64,000 nucleotides of DNA from Megamerina dolium (Eukaryota > Arthropoda > Insecta > Diptera > Megamerinidae): NCBI GenBank assembly GCA_963854835.1, contig OY978525.1, positions 106,214,917 through 106,278,916 of the forward strand, in the 5' to 3' direction. The translations under genes were made by a program, and so were the position numbers. This document shows, one piece after another, positions 55,600 to 64,000 of the stretch. The notes under the pieces were generated by a model. That model did no database searches. It was not told the DNA's origin and saw nothing but the letters and a program-made list of their open reading frames with translations. Within the stretch, counting starts at the first letter, position 1, and each line of letters starts with the position of its first letter.

Positions 55600-56940
55600 T
55601 ACCATTTTATGAAAACATAAAATTTGAAAGCTTCGTTGTACAGCAAATATGACACATGTGATTACATGTGAGTATATTAAAATGAAAATGAATTTTTTTT
55701 TTTCAGATATACTCAGTGGACCAACGTGTAAGATCGACCGATTTGTGAAGTCATATTCGAATATAAAAATAGCGTCAAATTGACACTAGCATCTGATGAA
55801 GGTTAATTTGGCACTGTAAATTTATGTGAATATACGTGAATATAGCTATTCTACATATTGTATACAATCACTTACAACAATAAACCCTATGCTGGTGATA
55901 CTGCTGCTATTACTAACTTTGTTCGGAATTTATTCTAATGACCTCCATCTGTACTGTAGAAACACAAGAAAGAAAAGGTACTCATATGGATGTACATATA
56001 TATGTATGTACTCATACATATACAAAATATTTGCATATGAGAGCAATGTTTCTTATTGTCTCATAACATTATGTCAACAGCAAAGACAATTCAACCCTCC
56101 AGCCAGTTCTATCTACTTTCAATATTTTATACATACAAGTATATATATAACAGTTTGTATATACAAATATGTATTCCTATATATTATATTGTGTGTTATA
56201 TTGTACTCTCAGTACGTACAATGTGTTCCTAATATACAATGGTTCTCAATAGTGTCATTATTTATGCACTATTATTTCGATCAGCTGTTCTTTGCCATCA
56301 TAATATAAGTTATTCAAAATATTCAAATAGTTAAAAATTGTTATTTGCATTAATTATTATCATATAGATGAATAGATGAACACATACTCTTATTTATTTA
56401 TGCATATATAAACATAAGTATATTAATATAATTTATTTTCTTTTAAATGCTAAATAGATATTGTTTTGTATGTATAATTTTTGCGTTGAATTTAAATGAA
56501 AAAAACAAAAATTATTATACACAGAACAAGTTTTCACAGTGATTCGTAATTAATTTAATACCAAAATAATGTGATATTTTTTTTTTTTTTTTTTGATTAA
56601 TAAACAACAAAACAAATAATTTATAAATTTACATATACAGATATACTTTGAACATTAAACACTTTTGAATGATGGAAATTTGGCTTATAATACGTAGTTA
56701 AGTTGGAAAGTTAATTGGCTAAATTTCTAGCGAAGCTCTCCAAGATTTACGCTCAGAAATATGAAATATGAAATATGAAAATAATGTCTTCGAAAATATG
56801 TTCGCCGATTTTATGCAGAAAAATAAGAAGCTATTGAGCTAGATTAGTTTAACCAACGAAAAAAAAAAACAATTATCAAGAATGGGCAGAATTGGATATA
56901 AACCACGCCTACTTCCCATAGAAAAGAATTTTTTTTTCCC
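55600..56940. other. Non-coding stretch
   Basis: No gene recognised. Open frames such as 55826-56308 read through TA-rich sequence. A T run lies at 56579-56596. Confidence 0.5.
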
Positions 56941-56944
56941 TCCT

Positions 56945-57530
56945 TAAAACTCCTAATTGGAGCGTAGGGCCTCCACAAGGCTTCTCCATCGCACACGGTT
57001 TTGGGCAGTTAATCTAGCGCCTTCCCATGTGATGCTGGCAGCAGCTAGCTCTCCTAATGTTGATCCTTTCCAGGTGTTTCTTGGTCGTCTGCGGCCTCTG
57101 CTCCCTTGCGGGTTCCACTCAAGCGACATTCGCGTGATGCTATCTGGCTGCTTTCTTAGCGTGTGACCAATCCAGCGCCACTTTCTACGCTTAATCTGGA
57201 TCAGTATGGGCTCTTCGCTTGTCAGACGCCATAGTGCCTCGTTGGAAATAGTATTAGGCCAGAAAATTCTACAAATTATCCTCAAACACTTGTTGACGAA
57301 AGCTTGCAGTCTCTACGTGATGGAGATCGAGATCAGCCATGTTTTACTTCCGTACAGTAGTGTCAATTTCACACATGCGAAGAATATTCGTAATTTCGTG
57401 CGTCTGGATATTTGGGAAAAGAATACTTTAGAATTAATGCTTTCTGATTTTGTGCGCTTAGAATCAATCATACAACGATTTAGATTCTTTCACAGCATAC
57501 GATTGTGTATGCCCATTGTGTTACCACATA
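56945..57530 (-). pseudogene. RTE-like LINE reverse transcriptase C-terminus
   Basis: The minus frame from 57285 reads RIICRIFWPNTISNEALWRL, KRRKWRWIGHTLRK, SLEWNPQGSRGRRRPRNTW and RLTAQNRVRWRSLVEALRS, then a stop at 56953-56955. This is a well-known RTE-type ending. Upstream, to about 57530, pieces such as LTLLYG and ISITRLQAFVNKC continue the thumb region with stops and shifts. The wording differs from the RTE fragment at 31279-31650, so two RTE lineages are present. Confidence 0.87.
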
Positions 57531-57540
57531 GTCTCTAACC

Positions 57541-58345
57541 CTAAACCGCTAACTCAAACCATTTTGAGCTTAAAATGAAACGTATGAGATCCCTCACTTT
57601 TGCTGTTGAAAGACTAGTGAGGCTGTCTGAATAGTGGAAACCTAAATGTGACATGCGCCTGCGGCAAAATGCCGGGCATGAACACATTAAGTGTAGGATT
57701 GACTCCTCTTCTTCCTCATCTCTGCAGCTTCTGCAAAAGTTGTGCGTTAGGTGGCCCAATCCTATCCTTCTAGCATGTGTGCCATGGACGCAATGGCCTG
57801 TTATTACTCCAGTCATGACCCTCAACACGATTCTATCTAAACTGATCAGACTTTTTGTGCGGTTCCAGTCTAGCCGTGGCTAGATCTGTTGCGTAATCTT
57901 GCCGCCCGTGATAGAAAGTGTCCAGAGGTCATACTCCTCTTTATTGTTAGCTTACAGGTGCTCAATGGAGTGTCCATGCTTGCAGAATCAATGGAGAGTT
58001 CTAGCGTTGTGCCATTTCTGGCTAGTTCGACCCGACTCCCACATTAGGTGCAGATTACACTGCCCAGCCATCTCATCGAGAGATCTGCGGCAGTGAATCG
58101 TGATCTTGGATGTTAAGATGTGTGATCCAAGTGCTTTGATAGCAGCTTGGCTGCCAGAGATAATCCCAATATATGTCATGGAGATTTTGTTTTCTCTGAC
58201 TATAGATAAGGCTATGTCTATTGCCTTAACCTCTGCTTGGAAGAAACTGAGCCTGCACGAGTGGTTGCTTCCTAGGATATCTGAGTATATTATTCCGCCC
58301 ACAGCTCCATTCAGCTTGGAGCCGTCAGTGAATTGTACTTATTTT
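57541..58345 (-). pseudogene. LINE C-terminus with RNase H and zinc finger
   Basis: On the minus strand the RNase H begins with FTDGSKLNGAVGGIIYSDIL (about 58335-58280), continues with FFQAEVKAIDIALSIVREN and SGSQAAIKAL, and is frameshifted after the HLMW motif (the usual VPGH is WESG). The C-terminal part (57828-57541) has GHCVHGTHARRIGLG and the finger CRSCRDEEEEESILHLMCSC, then a stop. This order is usual for I-type and related LINEs. It directly adjoins the RTE fragment at 56945-57530, on the same strand. Confidence 0.88.
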
Positions 58346-58841
58346 TATTTATTTAACCCTCATCATGGGTGGTGAATCTCTTGTTGAACCCGAAAGTTGA
58401 AGTGGTGTAATCCAGTATCCCAATATCGGTTGTTTGATTAATTAACGAGTATTTGATGTTGCAACCACCGATGTACAGCTCTTAATTTGAGGCTCGTTAT
58501 GGTCGCAAATTGCATACAGAAAAGATCCAGTGGAATTAGGTGAAGCATTATCTCTAATATATATAAGTACACTATATAAAAACGATCCTATGTACAACTT
58601 TTCGTTTGAGTAATAGCATTTTAAATACAAAATGTATTTCCTTAAAGTTCATAAAATCGTTTCACCTATTTGCGACAACATTACGATAAAGATATACAAC
58701 AATTTATAAAGATAATTAATTAATGAATATAAAATATGAACATTTTTTAAATTATAAAATCACGTGTAGACGTCTAACATGTTATTTCTATGGGTAATTG
58801 AAATAGGCGCGTATAAAGCAAACATATAAAAAAAAAGAGTA
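58346..58841. other. Non-coding stretch
   Basis: Nothing recognised. Confidence 0.4.
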
Positions 58842-58849
58842 ATAAAAAT

Positions 58850-60431
58850 CTCCTTACAGTCGGCTGGGGCCGACCAAACTATACCCTGCATATGTAGATT
58901 TATATATAAAAAGTTTACTCGAATATCCAACTTTTCTTTTATTTCCACTTTTCGAGAAACAATTTTTGCATATACTACTAATTTACACCCGAAATATGGT
59001 TGACTTTGACGAAGTAAAAGGATTTTAAGATAATTCCGAGGCTTAGTATGGGAGCTATATAAAAAGTGGGCGTGGCTTACCACTTTCTAGTAAATCCAAT
59101 TAATTTTTCAATGTTAATCCACACCTTAAATTTGGTGTCCTACGTTGAATAGTTTCTAAGTTATGGTGGTTAACATTTTTGTTTAATTTCCTCAACTTTG
59201 TATGGGAGCCCCAATAAGAAGTGGGCGTGGTACGCTGATTTTTCGCCAGATTATTTCCGACTACGATATTAATTTAAGTGTCAATTATGGTTATTGTAGA
59301 CATAAGATTGCCTAAGTTACAGCTGTTTCAATTTAAAATTTGTATGGGGGCTACGATAAACACTGGGAGTGGTGCGCCCATTTTCTGTGAGCCTAGTTGC
59401 TCGTACAATATTAATCCATACCCTAAGTCTCGTTGTCCTAGGCTAAATGGTTTGTAAGCTATGGAGCTTAAAATTTTAGTTTAATTCACTCGACTTTGTA
59501 TGAGAGACCCATGAAGGAGTGGGCGTGGCACACTGATTTTCTGCCAGATTTTTTCCGACTACGATAATAATTTAAGTGTCAATTATGGTTAATCTAGACA
59601 GAAGATTGCCGAAGTTACAGCTGTTTCAATTTAAAATTTGTATGGGGGCTACGATAAACAGTGGGCGTGGTGCGCCCATTTTCTGTGAGCCTAGTTGCTC
59701 GTACAATACTAATCAACACCTTAAATCTCGTTATTCTACGCTGAATAGTTTGCAAGTTATAACCGGTAACATTTTTTTTAATTTCCGCAACTTTGTATGG
59801 GAGACCCAAAAAGGAGTGGGCGTGGCATACTGATTTTCTGCCGTATTATTTCCGACTACCATGTTAATCTCAGTGTCAATTATGGTTATTCTGGACAGAA
59901 GATTGTAGAAGTTACAGCAGTTTCAATTTAAAAGAAGTACAGACACTTTGTATGGGAGCTACGCTAGAAAACAGGCGTGGCTCATCCACTTTTGGTGAGG
60001 TTATATAGTAGTATAATATAACTCTATGTGCAAAATATTGTTGTCCCAAGTGGTATATTGTGTGAGTTATAGCAAGTTAAAGATTTTGAAAATTTCGAGG
60101 TTAGTCGCTTTGAATGCTTGGTGTGGGCGTGGTTATTGACCGATCATGCCCAATATCAATCCCCTCCGTACCCTTGGATCATAGATTACTTATGCCAAAT
60201 TTCATCGAAATAGCTCAATATTTACTCAAGTTATCGTGCGAACCAGCCAGGTGACAGACAGACGGACGGACGGACGGACGGACGGACGGACGGACGGACA
60301 TCGTTAAATCGAAAATTTAATCGACGCTGATCACGAATATATATCCATGTCTATATCTCCGGAGATTCCTTCAAGTGGACACAAACATCTGACCGAAATG
60401 AATATACCATGCATATTGCATTATGCAGGGT
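58850..60431 (+). mobile_element. Mini-me/DINE-like element with (GGAC)n array (copy B)
   Basis: It is almost identical to copy A (42919-44535) over the first 450 bp and the last 500 bp. Both begin CTCCTTACAGTCGGCTGGGG and end ATTATGCAGGGT. The flanking ATAAAAAT is also present on both sides (58842-58849, 60432-60439). The middle carries the same about-150-bp monomers, but more diverged. The (GGAC)n array at 60253-60300 is shorter than in copy A. No protein is encoded. Confidence 0.8.
60253..60300. repeat. (GGAC)n microsatellite in mini-me copy B
   Basis: GACAGACAGAC followed by about nine GGAC units. Confidence 0.97.
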
Positions 60432-60439
60432 ATAAAAAT

Positions 60440-62089
60440 GAAACAATCAATTTAATAAACGATAAATTAAACCTATAGATATATCATATGTATCATATAA
60501 GCACAATGGTAATAAAAAAGAGTTGACAGAAAAAGTCAGAGACAGACAGAGAGAAAGAGAGATAGAGAGAGAGAGAGAGAGATAAAGAGACTGTGATAGA
60601 GAGAGAACCTTAATAGAAAAATCTTCATGTTGAACATGTGATATAAATGCACTGAGATAGAGTTGCAGCAGTAAAGTGTAGGAGGAGCATTTCACAGCGG
60701 TCATGATCATTGTAATTAATCACTAACCAATAATTACCAACTAGCTAACAACAACAAATGATGGAATAAATATATTCATTTATTTACCATACAAAATTAT
60801 GACAAACAAATTAATGACATCACTCGTGCGAGAACAAGTACAAACACGAGTACAAAATATACTCGCACACTAACATAATGCCTATGATTGCTCAGCAATG
60901 TCTGCGCTCATGCATAATACGACGAAAGATGACATCATCGCTATGACAGTGTATCGCATGATCAATACAGCACAGCACAACAACAACAACAACAACAACA
61001 ACAACGACTTAAAGAGACACTTACATACTACGAGTATGTATGTATGTGAGTATATATTATATGTATGTGTACTATGTGTATAATGAGTATGAATGAGCCA
61101 AGAAGTGTGAACAAAGACCGAATAGCAAGAAGAGTACACTCATAATGTACCAGAAAATGATGATCGTTGATGATCGTGCACCAAACACGTGCCAACGGTT
61201 TGTTTTTTTTGGTAGGTACCTATTTTTTATTATTGAACATATGGAAAATCACAAGTACAAAAACAACAATTAATGCAAAACTGATGAGCCAAAAAAAAAA
61301 AAAGAGCACAAAATTTCTGTTTTCAATTTTGCAAATCAAACAGCAACTACAACAACAACACCATGTATGTTGATGACAAACTTCAATTAAATTATAATAA
61401 AGAAATTTGATTACTATATTATAAAAATAATAAAAACACAAAATATATGTGTATATACATATTAATGTTAAGCTTAAACAAAAGTATAACCAGTTGCAAT
61501 AAAACCAGTTTTTTTTTTGTTTGTTTTGGCATTAATAAGCAATATGCGAATTTCATATTTGAGATTCGATACACACCTTACCTTTTGTGAACTGTCGACA
61601 CTTGTGGTGATTGTAATCTTTTATTGTTTCATATTTTTCTTTAGTTTTCTTTTTTTTTTTTTCATTTATTCAATATTTCATTTAATTTTATTTTATTTGG
61701 TATTTTTCATTTATTTATTAAAAAAAAAATTTTTTTTTTTTTTTTTGTAAAGGGTCAAATCAATGAACTCATTTACAAATTAATATATGTAGTAATGTTG
61801 TTTTCATGCGAAATTTTGGCTCATCAAATCGTTTAGTTAATTCCTTTTAAATATTTTGTATGTACATGTACATATATCTAACTAATTAGCAAGTGCATGC
61901 TTATGGTTTTATGATGATTTTATTATGGAATATGTAAAAAAGTTTATTTTATTATAATTAATCGTTAAAAGGAATTTTGTTGTTGTTGTTTTCGTTTAGT
62001 GTATGCAGAATAAAGATTATTATGTTTGAATATGTTCGATATAAAAACAAAAATTCACTAAAAATCTATATGATTAATATTTCTTAATA
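60440..62089. other. Non-coding stretch with GA and CAA repeats
   Basis: No gene recognised. GA-rich tract at 60540-60606, (CAA)n at about 60978-61004, and A/T runs at 61663-61746. Confidence 0.5.
60540..60606. repeat. (GA)n tract
   Basis: Imperfect GA repeats (GAGAGAGAGAGAGAGAGATA). Such tracts can bind GAGA factor in flies, but nothing nearby indicates use. Confidence 0.9.
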
Positions 62090-63080
62090 GAATGGTATGG
62101 CTCTACTCCGGCTCTGGACAGCTGTCACGCACAGGCGTGAACTGTTTAGCTCTGTCTATCCCTTGGAACTCCAGACCGTCAACGATCGTACTAGAAAAGC
62201 GGTATAAAGTAGATCTACGTGCGGCCAGCTCCTTGAGTCAGACCCTGAGGCTGAGCCCGGTAGACTTTGCTTTCGCATTTTCACTGACGGCTCCACGACT
62301 AAAGAAGGTTCTGGTTCTGGAGTATTCGTGGAAATTGACGAAACTCAACTCAACTCAACAGGTGTATGCAATACAGAAGGCAATGGATTATAACGTGTGG
62401 ACAAGAGGCTGAAAGGCAAGTCTATTTGTGTCTGCACTGACAGTCAGGCTGCGCTGCTGGCCTTGAACAACCATAACAACACTTCCAAGATGTCGGAGCT
62501 CTGCAAATCAAGGCTAAATTATGTCGGAAGCCATAATAGTTTATCGCTGATGTGGGTCCCCGGGCCACGTGGAAATCGTAGGCAATGAGACCTCTGATGC
62601 ATTAGCAAAAGAAGATTCTGTGGCTGATTTAATCGTCCCTGAGCCTGCTTTGCCACTACCCGCTGGAGCCAACAAGGCCATCACGGTCAACACCTGGGCT
62701 CATCTAGTTTATAAGTCGAGGGAGGCTATAGATGGACGAAATCCATGTTACCTACACATATCGGGTAAAAGGTCGCATTTCCTCCTATCTCTAGGTAGAG
62801 GTGATTGCGGAATGCTAGTCGGCTTGGTAACAAGCCACTTTCGATGGGCAAAGCACATGGAAAAGGAAGGACTAGAAGGCTGTGCACTTTACCCAGCCTG
62901 TGAAGAAGAAGATGCGACGTTGGTCTCCACTTTTTATGTGTCTGGCCTGCTTTCGCTCGAATCAGATTTAAGATCTCTGGCACTGATGTGCTGAGAGCCG
63001 TAGAGCTTGGGTCTTTAGCACCACAGGATCTATTCCGATATCTTCGGAGAAAGGGTAGATTGAAAACACAATAAAATGGA
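62090..63080 (+). pseudogene. LINE C-terminus with RNase H domain
   Basis: RNase H motifs appear in order but across frames: RIFTDGSTTKEGSGSGVF (about 62275-62328), then KGKSICVCTDSQAALLAL (about 62412-62465), then SLMWVPG with the adjoining VEIVGNETSDALAKE (about 62545-62611). The C-terminal part resembles the finger region of the minus-strand LINE at 57541-58345: HFLLSLGRGDCGMLVGLVTS, then CALYPACEEEDATLVSTF. A short 3' UTR with AATAAA (63071-63077) follows. No poly(A) tail is seen, and no target duplication. The wording differs from the other two RNase H fragments, so it is a separate family or an old copy. Confidence 0.85.
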
Positions 63081-63100
63081 ATTTCGAGCACAGTACAATG

Positions 63101-63505
63101 GACCAATAAATGTCTGAGTGCTGCGCTTGATTTCTTATTGTTCCAAAAAAAAGACGATATTTTTTTGTGTAAAATAAGTTTACACGTGTGTTGGGAATTC
63201 ATCGGAAAATTTTTTTTTACGAAATACCGTTGTCGACGTTTTGAAAAATGGCAAAGCTTGTAAATTTCTGAGCTACATACTTAAATCGCAATATATCGGG
63301 TTCTACTAGTCCGATTTAGATCGTTCTCCATCCGTTGGATAGATAATCTGATATACTTTATTATTTCTGTATTAAAACTGTTTGAGATTTAAAATTGAGT
63401 GTATAAAAAATTTAATGAAAATTTCAAACGGCTTTTTCATGCGCGTTCCCAGGGATGATTTTTTGGACAGCACCAATGCACGCCCCATATATTTTTACAA
63501 AACGT
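63101..63505. other. Non-coding stretch
   Basis: Nothing recognised. Confidence 0.4.
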
Positions 63506-63507
63506 GG

Positions 63508-63682
63508 ATCGTGGGTGGGTTCAATCCCCGACTGAAGCATAACAAAATTTAATATTGAAAAAATTTTCCATTCGAACGGTACTCACCTGCCGGCAAGATG
63601 ACAATTTTTTCCGTCAGTAACAATTTGCCAAAATGCTTCTTAAAAGAGCTCTGTGACAAAACTAAGTTAAGCTAAGTAGAAC
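63508..63682 (+). mobile_element. tRNA-derived SINE fragment
   Basis: It starts at the box B region (GGGTTCAATCCCCGACTGAA) and runs through ATAACAAAATTTAATATTGA, AACGGTACTCACCTGCCGGC, AACAATTTGCCA and GAGCTCTGTGACAAAACTAA. The 5' part of the tRNA head and the last third of the element are absent. Confidence 0.85.
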
Positions 63683-64000
63683 GCATCCCCAGATTTTGTA
63701 TGAAAGTAAAGGATTTCTATACGGCTTTCCAAGGAACGCATATAACGCATTACAAAATACCTAAGTGTATATATTATTTGTCTAGCCTCTTGTTAACAAA
63801 ATGTTCATTATGTAATTCTTTAAACAAAAAATTCAACTCACAAAGAATATATATAAAAAGTGTGTATTTTGCCTTTGATAAAACAAAAAAAAAACAAAAA
63901 AAAAATTCAAACAAATTAATTTCCGCTCAGAGATGCAAATCATTATTACAATGTTAAAAATAAATATTGTGTATAATATTAAATTAATTTTATTCATTTA
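63683..64000. other. Non-coding stretch to window end
   Basis: A-rich, no gene recognised. Confidence 0.4.

Noticed and set aside
55826..56308. 160-codon plus-strand frame as a membrane protein
   Set aside because: Hydrophobic residues come from T-rich and TATA-rich DNA, there is no motif, and codon use looks random.

Overview
This window is AT-rich eukaryotic DNA from an insect, most likely a higher fly (Schizophora). A tephritid fruit fly would fit, but that is inference. The basis is the mix of transposons: a jockey-type LINE, a copia-type LTR element with the copia half-tRNA primer site, several mariner lineages, a DD41D (rosa-like) lineage, and mini-me/DINE-like elements carrying (GGAC)n arrays. 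I found no convincing host gene, tRNA or rRNA gene. The window reads as intergenic or large-intron DNA filled with nested, mostly dead mobile elements.

Layout. 1-2.3 kb: a decayed DD41D transposase joined to a jockey copy that is split by a MITE. 2.3-9 kb: simple sequence, two tRNA-derived SINEs and a frameshifted mariner (6870-8115). 9.0-11.9 kb: a young jockey LINE with an intact 882-codon EN-RT ORF and a 12-bp target duplication. 13.1-16 kb: a decayed mariner, SINEs, a LINE RNase H fragment and an RTE 3' end. 16-23 kb: non-coding DNA with a 327-bp tandem repeat, long (TA)n tracts enclosing a small RT fragment, and a 96-bp-arm hairpin. 23.3-25.0 kb: a Tc1 element with IR/DR ends and one frameshift. 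25-32 kb: an old mini-me copy, an unclassified repeat carrying a second MITE, and a DD41D deletion derivative with an RTE fragment inside it. 34.7-38.5 kb: an internally deleted mariner, a SINE and a longer DD41D copy. 38.5-44.6 kb: a nearly intact copia element on the minus strand with identical LTRs and two in-frame stops; its 5' LTR holds a mini-me element. 45.8-55.6 kb: four more mariner copies, tandem SINEs and a second copy of the unclassified repeat. 57-63 kb: RTE and RNase-H-bearing LINE tails and a second full mini-me copy.

How the parts relate. The autonomous-type proteins present are jockey EN-RT, copia Gag-Pol and the transposases. The non-autonomous passengers are the tRNA-SINE, the K50-site MITE, deleted mariner and DD41D derivatives, and the mini-me elements. 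Target-site duplications give a relative order: copia inserted recently (LTRs identical over 225 bp) and the mini-me entered its LTR afterwards; an RTE end entered a DD41D derivative; a SINE entered a LINE RNase H fragment; MITEs entered a jockey copy and an unclassified repeat. Only the jeckey-type (jockey) ORF2 reads through without a visible lesion.
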